From: Jaenimonas drosophilae
Lineage: Eukaryota > Euglenozoa > Kinetoplastea > Trypanosomatida > Trypanosomatidae
Assembly: GCA_030849065.1 (NCBI GenBank)
Contig: JASAON010001614.1
Coordinates: 35,752-99,751, forward strand
Length of the DNA: 64,000 nt
Direction: 5' to 3'
Part shown: positions 11,201-22,159 of the stretch, one piece after another
How positions within the stretch are numbered: position 1 is the stretch's first letter
Layout of the letters: each line of letters starts with the position of its first letter
The notes under the pieces: generated by a model
The model's database searches: none
What the model saw: the letters and a program-made list of their open reading frames with translations, nothing else
What the model was told of the DNA's origin: nothing
Translations under genes and position numbers: made by a program

Positions 11201-11772
11201 CGGAAGTGGAGGAGGTCCTGAATGGGCTCACGCAACTTGTGCATGTGTTAGAGGAGCGTGGTATTTCACCCAACGCCAACACACAGAGTGGGAGCTTACA
11301 GCAGAATCGTCCAGTACCACTGGCGCGTGGAAGTGGGCGTGATCCGCTGCCATCGTCTTCAAACGTGGAGGAACAACCGCAACGCTTGGCGATGCGCGAA
11401 CACCTTTACACGGAGCTCCCGTCACAAGCCGTGGAGGTACCGCCAATGGCGGAGTTGTATCCAGGCCAATCTGCCACACTGCAGCTCTCCACGCGCTATG
11501 ATGAAGAGGCACAACCCTATCGCTATGCCCATCAACAACCCACAATGAGCTCCAGTCGCTCACCACGAAGCCAACCATCTCCACATTCATCTCGGCAGGT
11601 TTCTGGCCGAGGATCGCTGGCCTCACATCCCTTGAATAACAACAACAACAACTCCGCACGTGGTAGCTCTAAACAGCTGTACAATCATGCACTCTATATG
11701 CTGGGTGATGTAGAGAGTATTCTGGGTGATTTGCAGAGCATCATGGGCCCTGAAGCTCAGCAACGAATGTAG
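8227..11772 (+). CDS. Ubiquitin-like domain protein with ten alternating helical repeats
   Basis: A predicted 1181-residue protein. ATG 8227 is the first ATG close before the conserved domain; ATG 8248 is an alternative. Residues of about 20-95 form a ubiquitin-like fold: a short strand (FKLLFHG), a helix (LSVSKIRRYLRL), then CFEGRVLSDDM and a final VLKLRR strand. There is no C-terminal Gly-Gly, so it should not be conjugated. The rest is His/Gln/Asn/Ser/Pro-rich linker holding about ten amphipathic helices of 20-25 residues near nt 9080, 9370, 9650, 9870, 10040, 10420, 10660, 10890, 11180 and 11690. They alternate between two types, for example LQQVLPRAEVVLQRLLGAL and LRSMHGLLKELVAMV. The helices suggest an oligomeric scaffold. 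It is related to the next gene. Stop is TAG. Confidence 0.8.
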   Translation: MPQSPAKMPRSASPVTRDASEDHIFFVDEPSGERFKLLFHGDINRLSVSKIRRYLRLNRINDENDLCFEGRVLSDDMRGGDFGLKRGAVLKLRRPSPASEPHQHHHHQQPQQHNNKKQQQNKSKKKHDREAPAHHNGPSSYEDRLLLNNESYALRFHIERVKDVKEDARNNNNKDGTSGMKLPYLSGSHSPSPMGPTSSETSSDDTPANNKRQKLLINKASSPAFSTVLTDPSVVAPYGRGEPDHTRPAPIARGCGAPPPGGNVSRNNISTTSPPEEIVMSPGSSHYIQKLQEMLRQAEALSYTNATTTNNNNNKMCSTTNLQPPAAQYSSPQYEMMPPRSMGLAPDSLRSTPAIQASAPPAAGATRPTSNHNNTTNQQVMEEMREVRAAVADMTGMLMEMKKREARQPSPSSSTTDSSISTPNESHRRKDGRSHVHHNHVPPPPPPPPPMKTPRRGERTPRSDRRHPPMEPAEDLTQRLQQVLPRAEVVLQRLLGALRVAASEPASARRSEVASVEPHAVKELIISPSQSVFVDEATAPTGRAMGEELRSMHGLLKELVAMVERGGGGGNGMVNGRLPSHRSPTHHSPSKKDNVGARAATPLAQDLQRVMSYTEHALADLVQVLHSQRSQPDVAALTSPRHDRQHASPDSIHLHSPRHPSSHHHHHGDDVVPENTHTHRSHSVRRPSPLRSGSSHHHHHQSQPHHEQQHEAHPPPSSSRHDVPHTKEDVILKEVHDIHHVLRSLVKMIHKDKDEKEVKPISPTRVQSQRSPSPENISASPNSSSPRSTDTRRTRPPPSISPNDILGQEGRHLRDTVQRAEQVIHRLLHLAQGQPNTSASLTTDSNNNNNLERKHTKRFDQAQLPSSGPGVGEDSFATTGSESAVIQQHVVEHLGSVQHMVEQLSQVMRSQRSVHDPSPAAEGAMPASHQFDVLPLPPTSIGGDGDLGSAQLANNNNNPKPTSQQQQQQQQRSQDGGVPPVVVQKRLKDITAEVEEVLNGLTQLVHVLEERGISPNANTQSGSLQQNRPVPLARGSGRDPLPSSSNVEEQPQRLAMREHLYTELPSQAVEVPPMAELYPGQSATLQLSTRYDEEAQPYRYAHQQPTMSSSRSPRSQPSPHSSRQVSGRGSLASHPLNNNNNNSARGSSKQLYNHALYMLGDVESILGDLQSIMGPEAQQRM

Positions 11773-12499
11773 ATGGGCTGAGATAATTCTACGGATGATG
11801 ATGATGCCGCAACTAAAGACCCTCAGCAAAACATGCATGCTCTTCATCATCACCATCATTCGGAGAAGTCTCCGTGATGGTGTGGCATATTTCTACGACT
11901 GCCTCCATGTGCGTCCTCCTTAGTCATAAATGTTTTTTTTGTTTTCAGAAATATATGTGCTCCTCCTCTGCATACATCCACAACAACATCGTCGTCATCT
12001 ACGTCCATGTTGCCAACTTCACCACCTCCTCTCATCCATCGATATGCTAACACGTACGGAGTAGAAGAAAAACTGTATGTGTGTGTGCGCGCGCGCTGCA
12101 CCATGTTTTTTTGTTGTTGTTGTTGTTGGTGAATGATGTACCATTATAATAGAGCATTGCGTTCTTACTTTTAGAGCTACGTAGAGCAGCGACTCACGCG
12201 TGTGTGAAGAGGATGGGATTGATCAATCTGCATCTGTTGGTGGAACATAGAATGGATACGTCCATGTGCGTGTGTGTGGCTTTCATGGTGAATACCCAAC
12301 CTCTTCTCTATGTATCTATCATCTCGTCAGTGCGTAGGGGCATCTCATTCCATCAAGCACTCCCTCGTCAGCCACACCTCTGCTCCTTCTTTCTGCTGGA
12401 GGTGTTTGGTGAGGGTGGCGTTGTATTTTTTTTGTAGTGTTTTTTTTTCCTGCTGTTGCTATTTTCTAGACAGGCATAGACCGTAAACGTAGGTCCATC
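11773..12499. other. Intergenic spacer
   Basis: No supported gene. It has a (GTT)n run near 12114-12129, CAT-rich patches, and the strong acceptor for the next gene at its right end. Confidence 0.6.
12441..12473 (+). promoter_or_regulatory. Predicted trans-splice acceptor
   Basis: A T/C tract (12441-12467) is followed by AG at 12468-12469 and again at 12472-12473, about 27-31 nt before ATG 12500. This supports the chosen start. Confidence 0.6.
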
Positions 12500-13288
12500 A
12501 TGCCCCCGGTACAGATCTTCTTCATTGATCGCCCGTACACCAAAACACGTTTTGAAGTTGTTGTGCAAGCCTACTTGCCAACACTCAGTGTATCCAAGAT
12601 ACGGCGCTACCTCCGCCTACGTCATGTGTCGGATGCGGAGCAGCTCACCTACAATGGGCAGCTTCTCATGGAAACGATGAAGGGGGAAGACTTTGATCTC
12701 AAGCAAGGATGTGTGCTTTATCTTGTTCCGCCCACTCCAGTATCCTCGCCACGACCAACAAGTGGTGAAACACGACCGAGTACATCTTCCTCACAGGAGG
12801 AGGATGCATCGCCACACAACCCACACGGTGAGGCGGCATCCATCTTGCAGGTATCTCCGCGAAGAGTGCCAGAAGTAGAGGAAGCTCCACAACCTCCGCC
12901 AAAAAAGAAGAAGAAGAAGAAAAAGAAGACACCTGAACTGAAGGAAGATGTAGTATCCGCACCATCACCACCACCGCCACCACCACCTCCTCCTCCACAA
13001 CAGCAACAGCAAGCACAACCACCTGCACATCTTTCTGTTCCTACGTTCATCTCCACTCGTACAGTTGCGGTGCAGCGAGATGCTCCCCCTCCCCCACCCA
13101 CAATTGAATACTACGAGTGCTCTATTTGCTCTGAAGATGATGATGAGGTGGATGCCGCACTCATTGATTTGCAACAACGTGTGCTTCACGTCCTCGAACG
13201 TATCGATATTGTGGAGGATCAGCTGAAGGACCTCAACTCAGATAACGAAGAGGAGGTTCATGAGCAACACCCACAACGTGAGCCATGA
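12500..13288 (+). CDS. Ubiquitin-like domain protein, short paralogue
   Basis: A predicted 262-residue protein with the start fixed by the acceptor just upstream. Residues of about 4-78 form a ubiquitin-like domain clearly paralogous to the one at 8227: LSVSKIRRYLRL is identical, and G-x-LL-x-x-M-x-G-x-DF-x-LK-x-G-x-VL-x-L is shared. It has no terminal Gly-Gly and no processing site. The middle is low complexity: Ser/Pro, a poly-Lys run near nt 12902-12928 that may act as a nuclear localisation signal, and a poly-Pro/Gln run. The C-terminus contains one helix (LQQRVLHVLERIDIVEDQL) resembling the helical repeats of its neighbours, then an acidic tail. The cluster of ubiquitin-like genes beside true ubiquitin may reflect local duplication. 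Function is unknown. Confidence 0.8.
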   Translation: MPPVQIFFIDRPYTKTRFEVVVQAYLPTLSVSKIRRYLRLRHVSDAEQLTYNGQLLMETMKGEDFDLKQGCVLYLVPPTPVSSPRPTSGETRPSTSSSQEEDASPHNPHGEAASILQVSPRRVPEVEEAPQPPPKKKKKKKKKTPELKEDVVSAPSPPPPPPPPPPQQQQQAQPPAHLSVPTFISTRTVAVQRDAPPPPPTIEYYECSICSEDDDEVDAALIDLQQRVLHVLERIDIVEDQLKDLNSDNEEEVHEQHPQREP

Positions 13289-13506
13289 CATACAACAACA
13301 ACCTACTACAAGATACAGCTCCATCTGATTGAAGATACACTCATTACTCCCTGCTGTTGTGATACCTGAGTAAAGGTTAAATGTGTGGCTACAGACATTC
13401 ATCGTCCTCATCGTCATCAAAAAACATCATTGTGTGGCTGTGCCAACTCTCTCTGTTCGCTTCTCTTCACTCCCCACACCACATTCTACATCATTCATGG
13501 CTCTAA

Positions 13507-13959
<453 letters not shown>

Positions 13960-14403
13960 GCACGTGTACGTGGCGCAGAGATGCACACGTCGTGGATGAT
14001 GCCTGCACTCTCTCACACAACAGTACGACGCTTGAATTTCTTTGTTATTTATACACCAACATAACACCAACACCCCCTGAGTGGTTTCCTACTACTAACA
14101 CCTACACTCATCTAAGGGGTCTGTCTGTGTTTGCGTACTGTGATAGTCATCTCATTCTAACCTCTCTCTTCTTGTTTGTGCGTTATGATATGCGTAGCAT
14201 GAGCACGTGTGTGCATCCATTGGCATATCCTCTCCTCCACGCCCATCCATTCTGCGGTCCTTCATTTGGCCATTGACGGAGCAGCGCCGCCACACACCAC
14301 CTCATTTTTTTTTCTTTTGCATCGCATCCACGCTCCATCGCCCTCCCCACGCACACATCGCTGCTCGCTAGCACACCAACATCATCATCCACATTACTGG
14401 AAC
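13960..14403. other. Intergenic spacer
   Basis: No supported gene. The T/C-rich stretch at about 14306-14368, ending in CTAG, is a likely acceptor for the next gene. Confidence 0.55.
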
Positions 14404-16994
14404 ATGCAGCACAATGATTCTGGGGCCACACTCGTTTCGCAAATTGGTCAGCTCATGACAAGCTTCTCCTCCAACAATTCGGCACCAGACCCAACGGTGA
14501 TTGAGCGCTCGTTTCACTTGATGCTGCAACTGGAGCGGCTCTTCAGCCACATTCTTCAGAACATGATGGAAGCAGAGCTGGACCACCCCACTCTCTCCTC
14601 CCACGCACACCGCAAGGCTGATGCATCAGGGAGAGGCGCGGCCTCCCGTACACCAAATCCCCCAGCCACATCACACCGCACGCGCACCCACAGCCGCCAC
14701 ACCTCCTCCCGCAGCCACCCACCACACAGCAAACACACAACTTTGGCAACACAGCTTCAGGAGCTGAAGCACCTTCTTCAACAGCTCAAAGCGGCCATAC
14801 AAGAGCCCTCATCACGACGCCCACACCTACCCACCACAAAAAAGGCACCACCCATCACACTTCAGCACTACGAATCGGCAATGCAGCACATCCAGGAAAT
14901 GATTGGCCAGCTTCACGCCCTCTTCCATGAACGCCTTCTTCACTCCGTCAGCAAGAACTTCAGCATCAACACGGAGATGCAGGAGCTCATGGAAACAACA
15001 CCACCTCCACCATCGAACAACACAACATCCCTCCATCCGATGCCATCTGCCGTCCTACACCCACTCTCGCAGCAAGAACTCATGTCAGACCGCTTCACTC
15101 CACAGCCTGCAGCAACGCCTGACGCCCAACAATCTGTGCAACAGCTTCCTTCAGCCGTAATGCGGCCACCATCACAGACAGAGATGCTCTCTGGACGTAT
15201 GGCAGGCCAGGCTGCAGCAACGCCTGACACCCAACAATCTGTGCAACAGCTTCNGCCGTAATGCGGCCACCATCACAGACAGAGATGCTCTCTGGACCGA
15301 TGGCCGGGATGACGCCTGAGGATGCTGGTTGTGTGCCTGCATCGAAGCCTTCTGGCAGCCAACGTAAGAGGCAGCCTGTGTGTGTGCATGAGAGCGGAGG
15401 TCGTGGGAGGTATACTGAGGAAGAAGAACGTTTGCTCCGAGAGGCGGAGCGCTGCTTGTTGGTGGTGTATCCGCTGCTGCAGAGGTTGTGTTGTTGGGTG
15501 GAGCTGGATGAGTTCCGCTGCGTATTCGAGGCCATGGGGGAGCACATTGAATCAGCTACACAACAACGGCTGATGTCTGGAGATAAGGGCCTGTTGCGTC
15601 TGGAGCCAAAACAGAAGCACACCCATGAAGGTGGCGCGTATGAGGAGGTTGTGGGTTGGATGCCCGGGCATGAGGACCAACAGGGGTCTGCAGGATCCAT
15701 GGAAGTACAGGTGCCAGCTGCCCAGTCTTGCCCGAGCCATGTGATCTCGATGCCCTCCGAATCTGTGGTGAATCCGCTCATGAAGATTCAGCGTTGTCCT
15801 CCCTTGACGGATGTGGAGGAGGAGGAGGAAACACCAGGGCCTGAGAGAGACAGTACCTCTCCGAGCACCACATATGGCAGCCCACGAGAGCCCCGTGAAA
15901 GGTCGCAGACGCGGTCGCTGCTGCCATCTTCGGTGGTGGAGTCTATTGAATTGGATCACCTCCCCTCCATCATCATGCCATCACGGGCATCCATGGTGGT
16001 GCCAGAGCTGGAGCAGATGCTGAGCCGCCAACCTCTGACGGTGCCTTCACCCAACCACGATGGAGGCGGCTTGGTGGCCTTGTTACCTCCACAGGCGCAA
16101 CAAGAGGCGAGGTGCGTGGCACAGGGTGATGTGGCAGCAACCTATGAGGTGCCACTTCCAGGAGAGGAGGAGAGTAGCCCCTTAACCCAAGATGCCATGG
16201 AGTTGGTGCGCAAACGTCTGGATGAAACAGTCAGGACGATTGAAACAACTCTTCAGCCTCTCGGTGAGGCACTCGAGGAGCTGCGTCTGCGTGGTGTGGA
16301 GGTACCCTTCATTCCTCTTCTCACGGCCTCCAGCCCAGACTACAGCGAGGACGACCTGCAGCGGGAGTTGGCCAACACACAGGTTCCTGGCAGGGTGCGT
16401 AGCTCCTCCAGCGGATCTTCCGATAACCCAACCGCCTCGCTGCACAACGCCGTGGGAACCTTGCAGTCTGCATCATCACACATTTCTCAGGCGTGGGTGG
16501 CCTTGGAGGAGGTGGCACGGATGCTGCGTGCGCGTGGTGTTGATCCCTCATGCGCCGTGGACGTGTTGCGGCGCAGATCATCATCATCCATGGCGGCGGC
16601 GGCGGCGACGGTTGCTGCCCCACCACACATCCTGCCACAGCCCCTTATTCAGCGCACCACAACCCACGTGATGGATGCTGGATCCTACACCCATCTCCAG
16701 TCCACTGGCCACCTTGCCTCGCCGCCACGGATGCCACCTCAGCCTCCGCAGCAGCAGATAAGCCCAACGTGCCCCAACATACCAGACATTCCACGACGCG
16801 TTTCACTTCAATCGAACCAACCTAATGATTCTCCCATGGGTGGCACCGGCTCACATGCAACACAACACGGATTCTCTTTTGAGGGCAGCAGTGCGAAGAG
16901 ATCGCCAACATCGATGCAGCAGAGTGTCCTTCCCATCACGGGCTTCGAACTGCCCGACTACCGCCGCTCTGGAAGCACCGGTATGAGGGATTAG
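14404..16994 (+). CDS. Helical-repeat protein, frame broken by one ambiguous base
   Basis: ATG 14404 (MQHNDSGATL) follows a pyrimidine tract and AG. The frame closes just after the N at 15254, and a second long frame (15261-16994) continues at once with the same repeat. Comparison with the preceding repeat unit shows that N stands where five bases are expected. Replacing one by five (+4) puts both halves in one frame, giving about 864 residues. I therefore treat it as one gene with an assembly artefact. The product has helices resembling those at 8227 (LQELKHLLQQLKAAI, LLREAERCLLVVYPLL), including two with a shared RG-V-x-x-P end. Low-complexity Ser/Pro/His linkers separate them. There is no ubiquitin-like domain. 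Function is unknown. Confidence 0.7.
15043..15270 (+). repeat. 105-bp (35-codon) tandem repeat with an N
   Basis: Unit 1 spans 15043-15147 and unit 2 spans 15148-15252. Unit 3 starts at 15253, is interrupted by the N at 15254 and diverges after 'GPMAG'. Units encode the pattern PSAV...Q-x-E-x-x-S...ATPD-x-QQSVQQL. The single N probably marks a collapsed or unresolved repeat, so copy number is uncertain. Confidence 0.8.
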
Positions 16995-17977
16995 AGTAGC
17001 ACAGACAAACACACCTCGTCCTTCGTCCTCACCAACTTGAGTTTCATTGTTTCGTGGTTTTAGATGTTTGAGTACGGCAAAGAAAGAAATAGAACAACTT
17101 TTTTTTATAGGTTCAGAGTCATAGCCATCCTTCGGCAGTTTTGGTGTGCCGTGGCAGATGCTGCACATGTATGTTGTTTTTCAGAGGCAGAGATGAATCC
17201 AGCCTAGAGAAGTTTGCGGGCTACATTGGCCTACGGCAACACTATTTTTGAACTGGTTTTCTTTCGTGTGCTCCACCTCGTCTTTTCCACGATGCACGAG
17301 GCTCCAGTCACCCTCTTTCATATCAGACATCAACATTGTGTGTTCTCACTCCTTCTTGCGTGCAACACACCAACACATGTTTGGTATTCGCCCTCTTCTT
17401 CCCACCTCCACCGCCTCTCACTCTCTCTTAATCTCGACAATTGGCACCAAAATCATGCCACCACCCTTGGTGCGGCACCTCTCACCCCATCACCTTTTGC
17501 TTCACCACTACATTGTTTTCCATGTTGATGAGCAGACGCGTCTCAACTCCACTCCCCTCACGTGTACGATCTCCCTGTATGGTAAGAGCATCAAAAGACT
17601 CTTTTCACGCGTTTCCAGTACATGTTGAGATACAACATGAATATCCGCTGCACATGAACCTACTGCACTGAGACACCCAAAGTGAGCCACACTCGCTCTT
17701 GCAACCGCTACGTTTCTCACGTCTTCTTCACTTCTTCTTCACTTCTTCTTCTTCATGTGTGTAGGTGACCTTTGCAGCCACATCATACATTCCTTGATTT
17801 TGTTTCTCGCTCGTTCCTTTGTTGGTCGGTACCTCTCCCGACCCAACAGAGCCATCCGACCTTTTATTTTCTCTTTTCACACACAACATACACACTTTTT
17901 TCTTTCGATTTAGTTGTTGCTTCTGTGGCACTTGTACCACGTAGCCAAGACTTCTTATTTCTGCTCACACACACGTC
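16995..17977. other. Intergenic spacer
   Basis: No supported gene. It has pyrimidine-rich stretches near 17390-17430 and a TTCTTCAC repeat near 17722-17755. AG positions near 17912 or 17946 are possible acceptors for the next gene. Confidence 0.5.
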
Positions 17978-18982
17978 ATGATACCACCTGCACGTAGCAC
18001 GGTACAACGTGTTGTTCGCAATACACAACGCACCACCACTCCACGCACAAGCACCACCTCCCATCGACATCGCCGACGTGCAGAGTACCCTGAAGCACTC
18101 CCATCACTGCTGCCGGAATGCTACAAGGGTACGGCAAACGGCATTGCGGTGATTGGACCCGGAGAGGGCCCCACAGGCTCGTGGGAGGCCACCTTGGAGC
18201 TCGTGGACCCTCTGCGTGAGGAGGTTGAGCAAGACACCGCGGCGGTTTCATCCACGTTGTTATCTCCCAACATCAGCCAGTCCGCTGGATCTATCCCACG
18301 CTCCCCACCACCCACTCTGCGTTCAGCTGGCCGGTTGTCTGCCCCACGCCATGATGGCACCCCGGGACAACCAACAACCCTCTCCGTCACGAGCCCGGTC
18401 TCAAACCGCCGTGTGCGTAGCCCCGGGGAGGCACTACGTCAGGGTGGTTGCATCGTCTTCACAGACTCTTACATACACGCCAACCCACACACTCCGGTGG
18501 CGGCCATGGTGCAGAACTTCAATCTTTTGCGTGTTGGAAGCCCTCCACCCTCGCAGAGCTCCAGTCCTGCCGTTCGTACGGTGGATTCCTTCCCCACACC
18601 CATCTCCTCCCCACCAAATAACACCATCACCAGCACCAACAACACCAGCCAACCTGTGGTGGAGACCTCCGGCGATCTCATTGCACAGTACCTGAGTGAG
18701 GTGAAGGAACAACAACGGCCCGTCTTTGTACGTCGTGACTCACCCACCGTCTACGGCAGAGGCTACTACTACGCACCACCAAGCGGAACCCCACAATCGG
18801 CCAACACATCCCCGCGATCTCTCAGCAGCCCAGACGCAGTGCTTTCGGCGCGGCGAGGGGCACGTCGCCGTGGCTCCTCCCCGCCGCCTGTGCTGCATTC
18901 AAAGGCAGGATCGTACTCTGACTACCCATCACCACCCATAAATCATTCTGGCCCACGTCGAAACACACACGCTATCTACTAG
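17978..18982 (+). CDS. Family 1 protein (GGC-FTD / YGRGxY motifs)
   Basis: A predicted 334-residue protein starting at ATG 17978 (MIPPARSTVQ), with a basic, Arg/Thr-rich N-terminus. It has all three conserved blocks: YPEALPSLLP...NGIAVI...LELVDPL (nt 18087-18210), GGCIVFTDSYIHANPHTP (nt 18444-18497), and RPVFVRRDSPTVYGRGYY (nt 18717-18770). The N-terminal block is nearest to the gene at 2922 (shared YPEALP), although eleven kilobases and the ubiquitin-like genes lie between them. Linkers are Ser/Pro/Asn-rich, and the C-terminal tail is basic then Ser/Pro-rich. No membrane span or signal peptide is visible. Function is unknown. Confidence 0.8.
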   Translation: MIPPARSTVQRVVRNTQRTTTPRTSTTSHRHRRRAEYPEALPSLLPECYKGTANGIAVIGPGEGPTGSWEATLELVDPLREEVEQDTAAVSSTLLSPNISQSAGSIPRSPPPTLRSAGRLSAPRHDGTPGQPTTLSVTSPVSNRRVRSPGEALRQGGCIVFTDSYIHANPHTPVAAMVQNFNLLRVGSPPPSQSSSPAVRTVDSFPTPISSPPNNTITSTNNTSQPVVETSGDLIAQYLSEVKEQQRPVFVRRDSPTVYGRGYYYAPPSGTPQSANTSPRSLSSPDAVLSARRGARRRGSSPPPVLHSKAGSYSDYPSPPINHSGPRRNTHAIY

Positions 18983-20599
18983 TGCTCGTACATCCATCAT
19001 TCTCGGCTAGCGACGTGGTTTCGTGAACTAGGATCATGTGTTTTGTCGTTGAGCATCCAATGATTGCTGGGTGCGTTGAGAATCATTGATGCGCTGCATC
19101 TGTGCGACACGTTCTCACCTCATCTTCTGAGTGAACCGTTGTTTTTTTTCCTTTTCTGTTCTCCTATGTTTGATATGCTGTGTTGTTTTCGATAACATAA
19201 CATCTCCTGAGCGTTGCTTGCGTTTTTTTTTTCATGGGCTCCCAACCCATTGAGCAGACGACACGCCGTCCTTCTTCTCTCACTACACCGTTTTTTTCAG
19301 CACCAAACTTTGATCTCCTTCACCCACAGATCTTCCTTAGCCCTCGTTTCTCTTTCGTAAGCACGCTCATCTACTTTGTGTGTGGTTCCACCCCCGTTAT
19401 ACTGTAAAGGCATACATGCTGGTGTGTTCCACTGTTATCCCTCCCTCCCCTCTCTACACAAGGTAGCCACAAACAGTGGTGTGCTTGTGCGTGGGTGTGT
19501 GTGTGTGTAGGAAGTCCTAACTACTTGTCTTTTTTTTTCTGATTGTTGTTGTGCGGTGCCACGATAAGTTTATCCATGGTTCCTCGGTTACAACTCACGC
19601 GCATCTTTAAAACACAATTTTTCAAGCTTCGGTTTTTCCTGTTTTGATGATTTGCTGTGTGTTCCTTGTGAGTGATGGCGTCATGACGGATCAACACGTG
19701 TGGTCGTTTCTGGCCTCACGAACAGATCTGCCCAACTTCACTCTCTCTCTCCCTCAGATGGCGGTGTATGTTTTTATTCCCCCTGACTTGATGTTGGCTG
19801 TGATTGAGATAGGTAAGCTCCTTCAGATACCAACTTCAGTGTGGCTGCATCCACACACACACACACACGCGCACTCACAACATCGCAGTGCTGAATGGAG
19901 TGCAGGTAGGTACATGTAGTTTATCTGGCAAACTTCATTGATTGATTTTGTTGGGAGCTTCATGCCTGATAGAAGGACCGGCATTCTGACTCGTGCACGA
20001 TGTGTCTTAGAACTATCTACTATCTCAGAGAAGTTTGCCCACCTACCTCCGCCACCCAACAATGCTGTTATGAGATGATGATTTTTGCTCTTGTTCTTCC
20101 AGTGAAGTCACTCACTCACTCATGATCCACATATGCCATTATTCCCACCACAAAATGTGTTCTGTCTTGCTGCCACTCTGCACCCTGATGCACGTACCAC
20201 AGCTCCACCCCTTCTCTTCTCCCTATTGACATTCATATACACAACCAAGCTATGAATTAGAACCCTACTCACCACACGTACTTTGGCTTGTTTCTCTAAC
20301 TTCAGAATCCTCGTGAGCGCTGTCCGTCTTACTTCCGATTCGTTTTTGTTTGTGTTTATTCTTTTTGCTCATTTTCATCTTTTCATCATCACTCTTCTTT
20401 TTTTTTTTCACTCTTGGCGATTGCGTCTCGGTTGCGTTGCCAACATATCCACCACTCACTCCCCACCTTCTCAGGGAGTTTTTTTTTCTTCTTTTCACTC
20501 TTCGTTCATTTATTGTGGCGTTGAAGCTGTTGTGTGGGACGAGGCCCGCACGACTGATACATCCATCATACACAGCACCCCACCCAACCTGTAGAAAAC
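18983..20599. other. Long intergenic spacer
   Basis: About 1.6 kb with no supported gene. It contains T tracts near 19141, 19226 and 19531, GT-rich sequence near 19490-19509, a CA run near 19852-19867 and the acceptor of the next gene. Confidence 0.55.
20479..20526 (+). promoter_or_regulatory. Predicted trans-splice acceptor
   Basis: A long T/C tract (20479-20510) is followed by AG at 20525-20526, 73 nt before ATG 20600. Confidence 0.5.
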
Positions 20600-22159
20600 A
20601 TGGAGGCCATCCTATCTGATGAAGCCGCCGCCAACCCTGACGGCCTCCACCCAGAAGCACTCATCTCTGACCTCACACTTCTGCACCCCACGACCGTCAT
20701 GGGAACCGCCATCGTGGATAACGCCCATCGCAAGATTGCCAACCGTCTTCTTCGCCGTGGAATGTTGGAGCTCGTCAGCACCATGTCAAAGGCACCAATC
20801 TTCTCGGTGCTCCTTCTGCCTCCCGATGCCTGCCTTAGCCCTCAACACGCTCTACCTCTTCCAGCGCCACAAGATAAGCAGAACCTCCCGCGGCCCTTTT
20901 CGGAAGCCTGCCTTGCCACCCAGCCCACAGCCGCCTTCTTTCCCAGCACGATCTCTCCACGTGGAGCTGCCCGCCGCTTCTCCGTGAATGACGTTCATGG
21001 CGTTGGTTTCCCCACACGCGCTCCATCCATGTCCACCTTTCCATCGTCAGGAACTTCTCTCTGCGCCGCACCCACGGCATCAGCGGCACCTCGGCAGCCA
21101 GACCCACTCACCCCCGCCTCCACGACCACTGCACCACCGACTGGATTTGCACCCTTATCCTTGGATTTGCATCGCATCTCACGCGAGGATCTCTTCTTGC
21201 AATCACCCCAGATGCCGTTGCGCAGCCCTGCGCTCAGTGGCACCGATGGCTTCCCTCGCTTCAACACCGTGATGAGCATGGAAAATCTCGTCGATGATCG
21301 AGTGGAGGAGTCATTGGCTGCCCAACAAAGGGAAGGATTCATTGCCATGCAGCACCTGAATCACAATACCTCCACTGACCGTAGAGATGGAGGAGCCGCG
21401 GGCACAAGCCAACCAACCAGCACACCCCCTGCTACTGAACCTTTTCAAGGTAGCATGCTGAGCTTAACCCCGCAAATGCGCATGGGGATGTCATTTGAAA
21501 GTTTTGATCTTCTTCGTCAATCCGTCTCTGTGATGGATGCACGTGGGAGTACCTGCAGAGAGCGTCCCAGTGCGGCCATGAAGCAGGGTGGATGCATCAT
21601 CTTCACGGATGACTACTATGACTACAACAACCGATCTCCTGTTAGTCTCATTGCGGAGGAATATCGGCGCTATCATTCCGAACGTAAGATCGATCGGAGC
21701 TACCTGAACAACGTCAAGGCCAAATCGTACATCACGAAAGAGATAAAATCCTTATACGTGGAGGGTCAGATTGGTATACGACCCATCTTTCGTCGACGAC
21801 CGCCCGAGGATGTGTATGGTAGCTCGGAGTACATTCCAGCACAACACCCTACCTTGGTTGCCAATGACGCTCACGTGCTTTCAGACTCCACCGACCACAG
21901 GAGTCAAGATCCATCTCCTGCCAACAGCTCCGAAGAGCAAAGTGAGGAGGACGGCCTACGCCACCCACAATCTGACGTGAATCAATCTTCTAGTCGCCAG
22001 ACCCTATCTAGATCCACGAAGGATTCCGTCAGGAGTGCCTTGTATCGCGTCCGGCATGCTCGTTCAGAATCCGAAGATGGAAGCATCACGGATGATGCTC
22101 CAACCGATGCACCCCTGGTTGCCCTTTGCCACACACCAGAATCGCCTTTACTCCGGTGA
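20600..22159 (+). CDS. Family 1 protein (GGC-FTD / YGxxxY motifs), longest complete member
   Basis: A predicted 519-residue protein starting at ATG 20600 (MEAILSDEAA). The N-terminal block is recognisable but divergent: HPEALISDLTLLHP...MGTAIVD...MLELV. About 270 residues of Ser/Pro/Thr-rich sequence separate it from the central block, GGCIIFTDDYYDYNNRSP followed by LIAEEYRRYH (nt 21588-21677). Unlike the short members, about 25 well-ordered charged residues (DRSYLNNVKAKSYITKEIKS) lie between this and the C-terminal block, RPIFRRRPPEDVYGSSEY (nt 21778-21831), suggesting the two blocks form one continuous fold here. The tail is Ser/Glu-rich and acidic. No membrane span. Function is unknown. 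Confidence 0.8.
   Translation: MEAILSDEAAANPDGLHPEALISDLTLLHPTTVMGTAIVDNAHRKIANRLLRRGMLELVSTMSKAPIFSVLLLPPDACLSPQHALPLPAPQDKQNLPRPFSEACLATQPTAAFFPSTISPRGAARRFSVNDVHGVGFPTRAPSMSTFPSSGTSLCAAPTASAAPRQPDPLTPASTTTAPPTGFAPLSLDLHRISREDLFLQSPQMPLRSPALSGTDGFPRFNTVMSMENLVDDRVEESLAAQQREGFIAMQHLNHNTSTDRRDGGAAGTSQPTSTPPATEPFQGSMLSLTPQMRMGMSFESFDLLRQSVSVMDARGSTCRERPSAAMKQGGCIIFTDDYYDYNNRSPVSLIAEEYRRYHSERKIDRSYLNNVKAKSYITKEIKSLYVEGQIGIRPIFRRRPPEDVYGSSEYIPAQHPTLVANDAHVLSDSTDHRSQDPSPANSSEEQSEEDGLRHPQSDVNQSSSRQTLSRSTKDSVRSALYRVRHARSESEDGSITDDAPTDAPLVALCHTPESPLLR

Noticed and set aside
19644..19919. A 91-codon + frame in a long spacer
   Set aside because: It ends in a CA-repeat-encoded His/Thr run and has no protein-like features beyond chance.
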